A DNA stretch of 64,000 nucleotides from Rhodopseudomonas_A palustris_F (GTDB lineage: Bacteria; Pseudomonadota; Alphaproteobacteria; Rhizobiales; Xanthobacteraceae): assembly GCF_000013745.1 (NCBI RefSeq), contig NC_007925.1, positions 2,046,001 to 2,110,000 of the forward strand. The letters are read 5' to 3'. This document shows positions 1-8,451 of this stretch, in pieces (position 1 is the first letter of the stretch; each line of letters opens with the position of its first letter). The notes below the pieces were generated by a model that was given only the letters and a program-made list of their open reading frames with translations, ran no database searches and was not told where the DNA came from. A program made the translations under genes and the position numbers.

Positions 1-498
1 GGCGACGCCGGCAAGGGCGGCGGCAACGTCTATCCGCTGACCAAGGTCAAGGTGCTGGAGCGCAAGGGTGACTTCATCAAGGTGGAGATCAACGGCTGGG
101 TCCAGGAAGGCGTCAAGCGCCTGATGGTCGCGGCGAAGGCGCGGCGGATCTTCGAACTCAACATGAACGACGCGATGGCCGCCACGGTCAAGCTCGGCGA
201 GGCCGAAGTCGATCCCGACACCACGCTGTCCTGGCAGCAAGGCAGCATCGCCGGCTGGGTGAAGGCCACCGCGTTCACCGCCGACAGCGTCGGTCTCGGG
301 CACTACGGCGCCGAGATGGCCAGCGCCGCCTGTGGTGCCTGCCATAGCCAGCCGCAGCCCGGTCATCTGCCGGCCAACCAGTGGATCGGCGTGATCAAGG
401 AAATGAAGGACGGCACCGCGCTCGGCGCCGAGGACGTCCGTCTGCTGCAGACCTACTTCCAGTTGCGCGCCAAGGACATGCCGAACGCCGGACACTGA
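1..498 (+). CDS. dorC: C-terminal part of DorC/TorC-type multihaem cytochrome c (5' end outside window)
   Basis: The reading frame is open from base 1, so only the last 165 residues are visible. They contain one CxxCH haem site (CGACH, codons 331-345) in a C-terminal domain like the fifth-haem domain of the NapC/NirT-family pentahaem cytochromes DorC and TorC. In that family the membrane-anchored protein passes electrons from quinol to the periplasmic S-/N-oxide reductase. Downstream are a TorD-family chaperone and the reductase itself, in the C-D-A order of Rhodobacter dorCDA. The family assignment rests on context plus this single haem site. The NapC-like tetrahaem part cannot be checked here. 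Confidence 0.85.
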   Translation, partial: GDAGKGGGNVYPLTKVKVLERKGDFIKVEINGWVQEGVKRLMVAAKARRIFELNMNDAMAATVKLGEAEVDPDTTLSWQQGSIAGWVKATAFTADSVGLGHYGAEMASAACGACHSQPQPGHLPANQWIGVIKEMKDGTALGAEDVRLLQTYFQLRAKDMPNAGH

Positions 499-536
499 TC
501 CCCAGCGGTCTGGATAGCAAATGAGGCTCGATCATC

Positions 537-1178
537 ATGACGACACTGACCTCTGCATCGTTGCCTGTGACCGCGTTTGCCGAAGCGATCAATACGATCG
601 CCGCGTTGTTCGGCGCGCCACTGGAGCAAGCCGTTCTTGCGGAAATCCGCTTGCCGGTGATGGCCGGCGCGCTGGCGCCGCTGGCCAGAATTGACGCCTT
701 GCGGCCGGGCGTCGAGACCGCCGCGGCAGTAGTTCGCGACCTCGATCCGGCGCAGGCGGAGTCGCTGCTCAACGTGGCGTTCTGCCGCTTGTTCTTGGGA
801 TCGGGCGGGCCGATGTCGGCGCCGCCTTATGAGTCCGCCTATCAGGGCAGCGGCCGGCTCTACCAGGAGCCCGCCGGCGAGATGGCCCTGCTGCTGCAGC
901 GCCGCGGCCGGCGCACCGCGGAGGATTTTCCCGAGGCCCCCGATCATCTGGTGATCGAACTCGCCTTGCTTTCGGAAGCCCTGGAGTTCGCCGCGAGCTC
1001 CGGCAACGTCGACGACGGCGAGACCGTGACCATGCTGCTGACGCGGCTGCGCGGCTGGGTGCCGGACTTCGTCGCCGCCTGCCAGACCCACGACAGCAGC
1101 GGTTTCTATGCCGCGGTGGCCGGCGTGCTCGACTTGTTGTTGAACCTGCCGATTCCTGGAATCGCCTCCGCGGCCTGA
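537..1178 (+). CDS. dorD: TorD/DorD-family chaperone for the S-/N-oxide reductase
   Basis: This 213-residue cytoplasmic protein has no signal peptide and is mostly helical. It carries the TorD/DmsD hallmark E-x-PDH (EAPDHLVIELALL, about residue 141). TorD-family proteins bind the twin-arginine leader and the apo form of a molybdenum reductase until cofactor is inserted. The gene starts 39 nt after dorC and ends 92 nt before dorA, so the three probably form one operon. A start at 537 gives the normal family length. It is sometimes called dorB in older literature. Confidence 0.88.
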   Translation: MTTLTSASLPVTAFAEAINTIAALFGAPLEQAVLAEIRLPVMAGALAPLARIDALRPGVETAAAVVRDLDPAQAESLLNVAFCRLFLGSGGPMSAPPYESAYQGSGRLYQEPAGEMALLLQRRGRRTAEDFPEAPDHLVIELALLSEALEFAASSGNVDDGETVTMLLTRLRGWVPDFVAACQTHDSSGFYAAVAGVLDLLLNLPIPGIASAA

Positions 1179-1270
1179 ACCGCGCCGATCCAGCCGCGAA
1201 CGTTTCGAACGATGCGGAGATGGGACGCTCGAATGAGCCGGCCATGCTCCAGAACCTGAAGGAGAAGAAA

Positions 1271-3733
1271 ATGTCGGAAGCCCATTCGTTGTCGAGGCGG
1301 CGCTTTCTCAGCGCGACGTCGTCGCTCACAGCCCTCGCCGCGGCGGACATGATGCTGCCGGGCGCGGTCGGGCGGGCGTTCGCGGCGGAGGCTCCGAAGG
1401 AGATCCTGACCGGGTCGCATTGGGGCGCGTTCTACGCCAAGGTCGACAACGGTCGCTTCGTCAGCCTGCGTCCGTGGGAGAAGGACTTCCATCCGAACAA
1501 GGCGCTCGATGGCGTGCAGGACGTGGTCTATTCGTCGAGCCGGATCCGCTATCCGATGGTGCGCCGCGCCTATCTCGAAAACGGCATCAAGGCCGACCGC
1601 GACAGCCGCGGCAATGGCGACTTCGTCCGCGTCAGCTGGGACAAGGCGCTCGATCTGGTCGCCGGCGAATTGAAGCGGTTGGAAGAGCAGGAGGGGCCGT
1701 GGTCGGTCTATGCCGGCAGCTACGGCTGGCGCAGTTCGGGCGAGATCGGCAATCCGCAGATCATGCTGACGCGGCTGATGAACCTCAACGGCGGCGCGGT
1801 CTATTCGTCGAGCAACTACTCGAAGGCGGCGCTCGAAGGCATCATGCCCTACGTCGTCGGTTCGATCGACGCCGCCGGCCCGCAGACCACCTACCAATCG
1901 GTGATCGAGAATACCAAGACCATCGTGTTCTGGGGCGCCGACCCGTTCAAGACCAATCAGATCGCCTTCGCGCTGCCCGACCACGAGGAGTACAAGTGGT
2001 TCGAGGACATGAAGAAGGCCGGCATCAAGGCGATCTTCATCAACCCGATCAACGTCGAGGCCAGCAAATACCTCAACGCCGAATGGCTGGCGATCCGCCC
2101 GCATTCCGACGTCGCGCTGGCGATCGCGATCTGCCACGTGCTTTTGACCGAGAATCTTTACGACAAGGAGTTCGTCGCCAACTGCACCTTCGGCTTCGAC
2201 AAGTTCTCCGACTATCTGCTCGGCAAGGGCTGGGACAAGGTCGAGAAGACCCCGGAATGGGCGGCAGCGCTCACCGAGATTCCGGCCGACGTGATCCGCC
2301 GGCTGGCGCATCAGTTCGTCGAAAATCGCACCATGCTGGTCAGCGGCTGGAGCTGCCAGCGGCAGCATCACGGCGAGCAATGGCCGTGGGCGTTCGTCAC
2401 CTTGGCCTCGATGATCGGTCAGGTCGGGCTTCCCGGCGGCGGCTTCTGCCAGAACTATCATCTCTACAGCCTTGGATCGCCGGCAACCCTGGCGCCGGCG
2501 CTGGCGCCCGGCATGTCGGGCGGCACCCGCAAGGAGAAGATGCCGTGGCCGAAGGAAAAGGGCGCAAAATCGATTCCCGTCGCCCGCGTCGTCGACATGC
2601 TGGAGAAGCCCGGCAAGACCTATGAGCACAACGGCGAGACCAAGATCTATCCCGACGTCAAGTTGACGTATTGGGTCGGCGGCAATCCGTTCCACCACCA
2701 CCAGGACCGCAACCGGATGCGCAAGGCCTGGCGGAAGTTCGAAACGGTGATCGTGCAGGACTTCCAGTGGACCGCATCGGCCCGCTTCGCCGACATCGTG
2801 CTGCCCGCCACCACGACGACGGAACGCGACGACATCGAGATGGTCGGCGCCAATTCCAAGCGCGCCTACATCGCGATGAAGAAGGTGGTCGAGCCGGTGT
2901 TCGAATCCAAGACCGACTACGCGATCTTCACCGCGATCGCGGAGCGGCTCGGCGTCGGCCAGGAGTTCACCGAGGGCAAGAGCGAACTCGACATGGTTCG
3001 CGACGTCTACGCGGCGGCGAAGAAGACCGCCGACGCCAAGAAGTCGGTGACGTTGCCGAGCTTCGAGGAGTTCTGGGAAAAGGGCATCATCGAGTTCGAG
3101 ACGCCGGCCAAGAACCTGCGTTGGGTGAAATACGCGGACTTCCGCGAGGACCCGATCGAGAACATGCTGCCGACCGGAACCGGCAAGATCGAGCTGTATT
3201 CGAAACCGATCGAGAAGATGGGTTACGACGACTGCCCGCCGCATGCCTCCTGGCTGGAGCCGTTGGAATGGCTTGGCCAAAAGGACAAGGCCTATCCGCT
3301 GCACATGAACTCCAACCATCCCTTGCACCGCATGCACTCGCAGCTCAACGGCACCCGCGTCCGCAAGATCTACGAGGTCGCCGATCGCGAACCTTGCATG
3401 ATCAACACCAAGGACGCCGCAGCCCGCGGCATCAAGAATGGTGACGTGGTGCGGGTGTTCAACGGCCGCGGTCAGTGCCTCGCCGGCGCGGTGGTCACCG
3501 ACGACATCCGCCCGAGCGTGGTGCAACTGCAGGAAGGCGCCTGGTACGATCCGGTCGACATCAAGGATCCGAACACGCTGTGCAAGCATGGCGACGTCAA
3601 CGTGCTGACGCCGGACATCGGCAGCTCACGGCTGGCGCAGGCGACCTCGGCGCACACCTGCCTGGTCGACGTCGAGAAGTACACCGGTCCGCTGCAGAAG
3701 GTGACGGTGTTCGACGCCCCGGCCAACGCATGA
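1271..3733 (+). CDS. dorA: DMSO/TMAO reductase, periplasmic molybdopterin enzyme
   Basis: The protein has 820 residues with a twin-arginine leader (SRRRFLSATSS) ending near AFA-AEAP. It belongs to the single-cofactor DMSO/TMAO/biotin-sulfoxide reductase family: there is no N-terminal Cys motif for an Fe-S cluster, and the molybdenum-ligand serine region is present (SSNYSKAAL). SYGWRS matches the Tyr and Trp I recall lining the DMSO reductase pocket (Tyr114, Trp116), which favours a DorA-type over a strict TMAO enzyme; substrate choice is an inference. The start at 1271 follows a good ribosome site (gaaggagaag). An in-frame upstream ATG at 1220 would bury the leader. It should take electrons from DorC. 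Confidence 0.92.
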   Translation: MSEAHSLSRRRFLSATSSLTALAAADMMLPGAVGRAFAAEAPKEILTGSHWGAFYAKVDNGRFVSLRPWEKDFHPNKALDGVQDVVYSSSRIRYPMVRRAYLENGIKADRDSRGNGDFVRVSWDKALDLVAGELKRLEEQEGPWSVYAGSYGWRSSGEIGNPQIMLTRLMNLNGGAVYSSSNYSKAALEGIMPYVVGSIDAAGPQTTYQSVIENTKTIVFWGADPFKTNQIAFALPDHEEYKWFEDMKKAGIKAIFINPINVEASKYLNAEWLAIRPHSDVALAIAICHVLLTENLYDKEFVANCTFGFDKFSDYLLGKGWDKVEKTPEWAAALTEIPADVIRRLAHQFVENRTMLVSGWSCQRQHHGEQWPWAFVTLASMIGQVGLPGGGFCQNYHLYSLGSPATLAPALAPGMSGGTRKEKMPWPKEKGAKSIPVARVVDMLEKPGKTYEHNGETKIYPDVKLTYWVGGNPFHHHQDRNRMRKAWRKFETVIVQDFQWTASARFADIVLPATTTTERDDIEMVGANSKRAYIAMKKVVEPVFESKTDYAIFTAIAERLGVGQEFTEGKSELDMVRDVYAAAKKTADAKKSVTLPSFEEFWEKGIIEFETPAKNLRWVKYADFREDPIENMLPTGTGKIELYSKPIEKMGYDDCPPHASWLEPLEWLGQKDKAYPLHMNSNHPLHRMHSQLNGTRVRKIYEVADREPCMINTKDAAARGIKNGDVVRVFNGRGQCLAGAVVTDDIRPSVVQLQEGAWYDPVDIKDPNTLCKHGDVNVLTPDIGSSRLAQATSAHTCLVDVEKYTGPLQKVTVFDAPANA

Positions 3734-3753
3734 CCTAGGTCAAGCTACGAGGC

Positions 3754-3781
3754 CGCCGCCGGGTGCACAGTCCCGGCGGCG
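3754..3781 (+). terminator. Strong hairpin after dorA, possible terminator or RNA-stability element
   Basis: A perfect 10-bp stem (CGCCGCCGGG / CCCGGCGGCG) encloses an 8-nt loop about 20 nt past the dorA stop. No T-run follows, so intrinsic termination is uncertain. It could instead protect the 3' end of the dorCDA message. It separates dorCDA from the 3820-moaA pair. Confidence 0.4.
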
Positions 3782-3819
3782 CCCGATCCTGATCTTGCGC
3801 AATCTCAAGGAGCCCAACG

Positions 3820-4125
3820 ATGCTTCGTATTGCCCTCACTGTTTTGCTACTTAGTGTTGCATTTCCCGCCGCGGTCTCGGCGCAGACCGCTGCCCCGGCA
3901 ACGGTCGATCTCTCCGGCCCACCGAAAATCAACGGCGGCCCGCTGGCCACCGGGACCAATACTCTGACTGAAAAACAGGTGCAGCGAAGGCTGATGCGCG
4001 CCGGGCTCTCCAATGCCAGCGATCTGGTGCTGGACGACAGCGGCATCTGGCGCGGTAAAGCCGAGCGCTCCGGCATCAATCTGCGAGTCGGCGTCGATCG
4101 GCTCGGCGACATTTCGACCCAATGA
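3820..4125 (+). CDS. Small exported protein of unknown function
   Basis: A 101-residue protein with a clear Sec signal peptide (MLRIALTVLLLSVAFPAAVSA, cleavage after VSA-Q). The mature part is about 80 residues, has no Cys, and ends with a charged region (GIWRGKAERSGINLRVGVDRLG) that may form a small beta-rich fold. I do not recognise a family. A good ribosome site (aaggag) precedes the start. Its stop overlaps the moaA start by 4 nt (ATGA), so the two are translationally coupled. A periplasmic role near the S-oxide reductase is only a guess from position. Confidence 0.7.
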   Translation: MLRIALTVLLLSVAFPAAVSAQTAAPATVDLSGPPKINGGPLATGTNTLTEKQVQRRLMRAGLSNASDLVLDDSGIWRGKAERSGINLRVGVDRLGDISTQ

Positions 4126-5186
4126 CCTGCTCATCACCCTCCCTGGACCAGATCGGCCAGGCGCCGCGGCCGCTGTTGTTGGAGCGAGCCGCGTCGCGGG
4201 TGGTCGAACCGCTGGTCGATCCGTTCGGCCGCGCGGTGTCTTATCTGCGGGTGTCGCTGACCGACCGCTGCAATCTGCGCTGCCATTACTGCATGGCAGA
4301 GGACATGACCTTCCTGCCGAAGGCGGAAGTGCTGACGCTGGAAGAGATCGACCGGCTCTGTGCGAGTTTCATCGCGCTCGGTACCCGCAAGCTGCGGTTG
4401 ACCGGCGGCGAACCGCTGGTGCGCTCCGGGGTGATGGATCTGGTCCGCGCGCTCGGTCGGCATTTGCAATCCGGCGCGCTCGATGAACTGACGCTGACCA
4501 CCAACGGCACGCTGCTGGTCCGCTACGCCAAGGAGCTGGTGGCCGCTGGCGTGCGGCGCGTCAACGTCTCGCTGGATACGTTGGACCCCGACAAGTTCCG
4601 GGCGGTGACGCGGTTCGGCCAACTGGCCAAGGTGCTGGACGGCATTCAGGCCGGCTCCGACGCCGGGCTCGAGATCAAGATCAACGCGGTGGCGATGAAG
4701 GGCATCAATGACGGTGAGTTTCACCGCCTGGTGAGCTGGTGCGGCGAGCGCGGCTATGATCTCACCTTCATCGAGATCATGCCGCTCGGCGGCATCGAGC
4801 GCAGCGATCAGTATGTTCCGATGAGCGAGGTCCGCGCTGCACTGGAAGAACGCTGGACGCTGCAGCCGAGCTCGCATCGCTCCGGCGGCCCTGCGCGCTA
4901 CATGACCGTGAAGGAAACCGGACAACGCATCGGCTTCATCACGCCGCTCACCCACAGCTTCTGCGAAAGCTGCAATCGCGTTCGCTTGACCTGCACCGGA
5001 CAGCTTTGCATGTGTCTCGGCCAGGACGACGCGATCGATCTGCGGGCGCCGCTACGCCGGAGCAGCGACGACGGCCAACTGATCGACGCGATCCGCGCCG
5101 CGATCCTCCTGAAACCCAAGGGGCACGATTTCTCGATCGCGCGGCCCGGCGCGGTCAGTCGCTTCATCAACGTGACCGGCGGCTGA
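4122..5186 (+). CDS. moaA: GTP 3',8-cyclase MoaA (molybdenum cofactor biosynthesis)
   Basis: A 354-residue radical-SAM enzyme that performs the first step of molybdopterin synthesis with MoaC, converting GTP to 3',8-cyclo-H2GTP. The N-terminal cluster motif CNLRCHYC supplies the CxxxCxxC ligands. The C-terminal second-cluster motif (FCESCNRVRLTCTGQLCMCL) and the terminal Gly-Gly (VTGG) are both present. It overlaps the preceding exported-protein gene and lies 390 nt after dorA, a sensible place to support cofactor supply to that reductase. It converges on cobA with 17 nt between the stops. Confidence 0.95.
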   Translation: MTCSSPSLDQIGQAPRPLLLERAASRVVEPLVDPFGRAVSYLRVSLTDRCNLRCHYCMAEDMTFLPKAEVLTLEEIDRLCASFIALGTRKLRLTGGEPLVRSGVMDLVRALGRHLQSGALDELTLTTNGTLLVRYAKELVAAGVRRVNVSLDTLDPDKFRAVTRFGQLAKVLDGIQAGSDAGLEIKINAVAMKGINDGEFHRLVSWCGERGYDLTFIEIMPLGGIERSDQYVPMSEVRAALEERWTLQPSSHRSGGPARYMTVKETGQRIGFITPLTHSFCESCNRVRLTCTGQLCMCLGQDDAIDLRAPLRRSSDDGQLIDAIRAAILLKPKGHDFSIARPGAVSRFINVTGG

Positions 5187-5203
5187 ACGCCGCTGCGCTT
5201 GGG

Positions 5204-5971
5204 TTACGCCAGACCACGCCCGGCGCCGGCCAGTGCCTGTCCGTAAAGGATCAGGCACGGCCCCTGCGGTTTCTCGACGGCGAGCTGCGCGGCGATCTCG
5301 CTCAGCGTGCCGGCGAGTACATGCGTGTTCGGCGTGCCGAGGCTTTCCACCACCACCGTCGGCGTCTCGCCCGACAGCCCCTTTGCGATCAGCTTCTCCG
5401 CCAGCGCCGGGAAGGTCGCCTTGCCCATGAACACGCAGGTGGTGGCGCCGGGATCGGCCAATGCTGCGATGTCGAGGTCGATCGGCAGCGTGCCACCGAC
5501 ATCATGGCCGGTGACCATCTGCACCCGGCGCGCCACCAAGCGCTTGGTCAGCGAGGTGCCGAGAAACGCCGCCGCCGCCGTCGCGGTGGTGATGCCGGGC
5601 ACGATCTCGATCGGCACGCCGGCGTCGCGCGCGGCGCAAATCTCCTCGTCGGCGCGGGCGAAGATCGCCGGATCGCCAGCCTTGACCCGCACCACGCGCT
5701 TGCCGAGCTTGGCATAGCTGATCATCAGCCGGTTCAATTCATCCTGCTTCGGTGAAGGATGCCCGGCGCGCTTGCCGACCGCGATCAATTCGGCATCCTC
5801 GCGCGCGAACGACAACAGCGCGTCGCCGGCGAGGTCGTCGTACAGGATCACGTCGGCGGCGCGCAGCCGTTCCACCGCGCGCAGCGTCAACAGGTCGATG
5901 TCGCCGGGGCCGGCGCCGACCAGCGCGATGCTGCCGATCGCAGCGCCATCGGAACGGGAAGCGGATGTCAT
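5204..5971 (-). CDS. cobA: Uroporphyrinogen-III C-methyltransferase CobA
   Basis: A 255-residue SAM-dependent methyltransferase. It methylates uroporphyrinogen III at C2 and C7 to give precorrin-2, the entry to cobalamin (and sirohaem). Tetrapyrrole-methylase motifs are clear: VGAGPGDIDLLTLRA at the N terminus, YDDLAGDALL, and VKAGDPAIFAR. It is the monofunctional form; no CysG oxidase domain is attached. It is the last gene of the minus-strand cob run and its start overlaps the cobB stop by 4 nt. Confidence 0.95.
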   Translation of the reverse strand: MTSASRSDGAAIGSIALVGAGPGDIDLLTLRAVERLRAADVILYDDLAGDALLSFAREDAELIAVGKRAGHPSPKQDELNRLMISYAKLGKRVVRVKAGDPAIFARADEEICAARDAGVPIEIVPGITTATAAAAFLGTSLTKRLVARRVQMVTGHDVGGTLPIDLDIAALADPGATTCVFMGKATFPALAEKLIAKGLSGETPTVVVESLGTPNTHVLAGTLSEIAAQLAVEKPQGPCLILYGQALAGAGRGLA

Positions 5972-7293
5972 GACGTCTCCTCGGCCACATCGACGATGTG
6001 GAAAAAACTACCGGTCGCATGGCCGCGCCGGCTGCCGGTCTCGGCGGTCGGCACGCCCGCCGCGTCGCGGATAGCGGCGAGCGGTGGGTCGGGCTGCGCG
6101 ATCACCCGCGCATAATGAAACTCGTGGCCGCGGAGCACGCTGTGCGCCGCATGGCCCGGGATCGGCGCCAGCAGCGTCGCGCTGCGATAGCCGAGATGCA
6201 GCTTGCGCTGCGCGAAATCGGTTTCCAGGCCAAGCAACCCCAGCATCGCGTGACGCTGGCCCGCGGCGTCGATCATTCCGGCGCCCAGCGTCATGTAGCC
6301 GCCGCACTCGCCGTGCACCGGCTTGTTCTGCGCGAAGTCGCGCAGGCCATCGGCAAAGCGCGAAGCCGCGGCGAGTCGGCCTGCGTGCAGTTCCGGATAG
6401 CCGCCCGGCAACCAGGCGACGTCGCACGACGGATCGGGCGCCTGATCGGCGAGCGGCGAGAACGGCACGATCTCGGCGCCGGCGCAACGCCAGCCCGCCA
6501 GCAGATGCGGATAGACAAAGGAGAATGCGGCGTCTTGCGCCAACGCGATGCGTTGCCCGGGCGGCGAGGTGCGCGATGCAACGGATGCAGACCCGCGCAT
6601 CGTGGGACGCGCCGCCGCTTCGAGCGCTGCGAGATCGACGTCGCGCGCGACCAGATCGGCGAGCGCCTCGAGCCGTGCGGAGAGTGCTGCATCTTCCTGC
6701 GCCTGCACCAGTCCGAGATGGCGTTCCGGCATGGTCAGCGAGGTGTCGCGCTTCACCGCGCCGAACACCGTGATGTTGTGCCTGGCAAAGCCGTCGCGCA
6801 CCAAAGCGGCGTGGCGTTCGCTCGCCACCTTGTTGAGGATGACGCCTGCGATCGTCACGTCGGCGCGATATTGCGCAAAGCCGAGCGCCACCGCGGCGGC
6901 GGATTGCGCCTGTCCGGAGACGTCGAGCACCAGCACCACCGGCCAGCCGGTCGCCGCCGCGATGTCGGCGCTGCAGCCGTTGCCCCAGGCGCCAGGCGTG
7001 GCGACGCCGTCGAACAATCCCATCACGCCTTCGGCGAGACACAGATCGGCGTCGGCCGCGTGATCGAGCAGCGCCTCGAACTGACCGCGGCCGAGCGCCC
7101 AGGAATCCAGATTGAACGAGGCGCGTCCGGCCGCGACGCTGTGGAATGCCGGATCGATGTAATCCGGGCCGCATTTGTAGGGTTGCACCACGCGGCCGCG
7201 CCGCCGCAGCGCTGCGAGCAGCGCCAGCGTCAGCGTGGTCTTGCCGCTGCGCGTCGCCGGCGCGGCAATCAGCAGGCCAGGGGGATTACTCAC
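5968..7293 (-). CDS. cobB: Hydrogenobyrinic/cobyrinic acid a,c-diamide synthase CobB
   Basis: A 441-residue glutamine-dependent amidase that amidates the a and c carboxyls of hydrogenobyrinate using ATP. The N-terminal ATP-binding domain has a P-loop-like APATRSGKTTLT. The C-terminal glutamine-amidotransferase domain carries the nucleophile Cys in HGECGGYMTLG. In the aerobic pathway its product is the substrate for the CobNST cobalt chelatase, and cobN lies in the same run. The gene overlaps cobM by 8 nt and cobA by 4 nt. Confidence 0.95.
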   Translation of the reverse strand: MSNPPGLLIAAPATRSGKTTLTLALLAALRRRGRVVQPYKCGPDYIDPAFHSVAAGRASFNLDSWALGRGQFEALLDHAADADLCLAEGVMGLFDGVATPGAWGNGCSADIAAATGWPVVLVLDVSGQAQSAAAVALGFAQYRADVTIAGVILNKVASERHAALVRDGFARHNITVFGAVKRDTSLTMPERHLGLVQAQEDAALSARLEALADLVARDVDLAALEAAARPTMRGSASVASRTSPPGQRIALAQDAAFSFVYPHLLAGWRCAGAEIVPFSPLADQAPDPSCDVAWLPGGYPELHAGRLAAASRFADGLRDFAQNKPVHGECGGYMTLGAGMIDAAGQRHAMLGLLGLETDFAQRKLHLGYRSATLLAPIPGHAAHSVLRGHEFHYARVIAQPDPPLAAIRDAAGVPTAETGSRRGHATGSFFHIVDVAEETS

Positions 7294-8065
7294 GGATCAG
7301 TCCGGTCTGCGAATTGGGACGAAACCTGCGATCGTAATCCGTCGAATACAGCGCGCTCTCGGCGAAATCGGTGGTGGCGAGCGCCGGCCCGACCAGGATC
7401 AGCGCGGTGCGCTCGATCGCGGCGCTGCGTACTTTATCGGCGATGCTCGACAGCGTGCCGCGTAACACGATCTGTTCCGGCCAAGTCGCGCGTACCACCA
7501 CCGCAATGGCGCCGTCCGCGCCGTAATGCGGCCGCAGCGTCGCTACCACCTCGTCGAGCACGTGGATCGACAGATGGATCGCCAGCGTCGCACCAGTGGC
7601 CGCATAGGCCGCGAGATTTTCCCGCGACGGCATCGCCGAGGCCCGCCCCGAGGTGCGGGTCAACACCACGGTCTGCGCCACGCCGGGCAGCGTCAGCTCG
7701 CGTCCGAGCACGGCGGCGGCGGCAGCGAACGCCGGCACGCCCGGCGTCACCGTGTAGGGAATGCCGAGCGCCTCAAGGCGACGGATCTGTTCGCCCATCG
7801 CGCTCCAGATCGACAGGTCGCCGGAATGCAGCCGCGCCACGTCGAGGCCCGCGTCATGCGCGGCGACGAATTCTGCGACGATGGCGTCGAGGTCGAGCGG
7901 CGCGGTGTCGATCACCCGCGCGCCGGGCGGACACAGTGCCACGATCTCGCGCGGCACCAGCGAGCCGGCGAACAGGCACACCTTGCAGCGCGCGACCAGG
8001 TTTTGTCCGCGCACCGTGATCAGGTCCGGCGCGCCGGGGCCGGCGCCGATGAAATGCACCGTCAT
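7286..8065 (-). CDS. cobM: Precorrin-4 C11-methyltransferase CobM
   Basis: A 259-residue tetrapyrrole methylase adding the C11 methyl to precorrin-4 to give precorrin-5. Family motifs include FIGAGPGAPDLITVRG, the glycine motif LHSGDLSIWSAMGEQ, and the region YTVTPGVPAF. HSGDLSIW is characteristic of CobM/CbiF rather than of CobJ or CobI. Overlaps with cobE (4 nt) and cobB (8 nt) place it firmly in the operon. Confidence 0.95.
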   Translation of the reverse strand: MTVHFIGAGPGAPDLITVRGQNLVARCKVCLFAGSLVPREIVALCPPGARVIDTAPLDLDAIVAEFVAAHDAGLDVARLHSGDLSIWSAMGEQIRRLEALGIPYTVTPGVPAFAAAAAVLGRELTLPGVAQTVVLTRTSGRASAMPSRENLAAYAATGATLAIHLSIHVLDEVVATLRPHYGADGAIAVVVRATWPEQIVLRGTLSSIADKVRSAAIERTALILVGPALATTDFAESALYSTDYDRRFRPNSQTGLIRE

Positions 8066-8451
8066 GTTGGTTCCTTGCTAATTGCGGCGGCGGCGGTGGC
8101 GCTGCGATCGGCCGAGACGATGCGGCTCACCACGAGGCGGGCGCCGTCGCCGGCTGCTGCCAGCGCGGCAGCCTCGCAGACGCTGCCGACGCCGCGATGT
8201 TTTGCGCTTGCTGCCGAGCGCGTTGTGATGTCTGCGTCTGCATCCCACATCGCTTCGGCGGCGATCGGTTCGATCGGCAAGCCCGCGGCGAGGGCAGCAT
8301 TCACTAGTCCTGCATGGACGGATTTGTCGTCCGGCACCGCAATGGTGTCGGCGGCGCCGCCGGCCTGCGCGCGTGCCGCTTCCAACACCTCGCCGATCGA
8401 CGCCGCGGGGGCTTCGTTGCGAAACCCGAGCCCGATCACCAGCCGGCTCAT
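8062..8451 (-). CDS. cobE: CobE / CbiG C-terminal-like cobalamin biosynthesis protein
   Basis: A 129-residue protein matching the CobE/CbiG-C family: MSRLVIGLGFRNEAPAASIG at the start, DKSVHAGLVNAALAAGLP in the middle, and SVCEAAALAAA before the last strand. In the anaerobic pathway the related CbiG domain opens the ring A lactone. The exact role of CobE in aerobic synthesis is less certain. The start at 8451 overlaps the cobL stop (ATGA); a longer frame reaching back to 8643 is a shadow of cobL. Confidence 0.88.
   Translation of the reverse strand: MSRLVIGLGFRNEAPAASIGEVLEAARAQAGGAADTIAVPDDKSVHAGLVNAALAAGLPIEPIAAEAMWDADADITTRSAASAKHRGVGSVCEAAALAAAGDGARLVVSRIVSADRSATAAAAISKEPT

Noticed and set aside
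1106..3589. Long minus-strand open frame opposite dorA (827 codons)
   Set aside because: It mirrors dorA codons; its translation is low-complexity Arg/Val/Ala/Asp-rich with no domain, as expected for GC-rich antisense frames.
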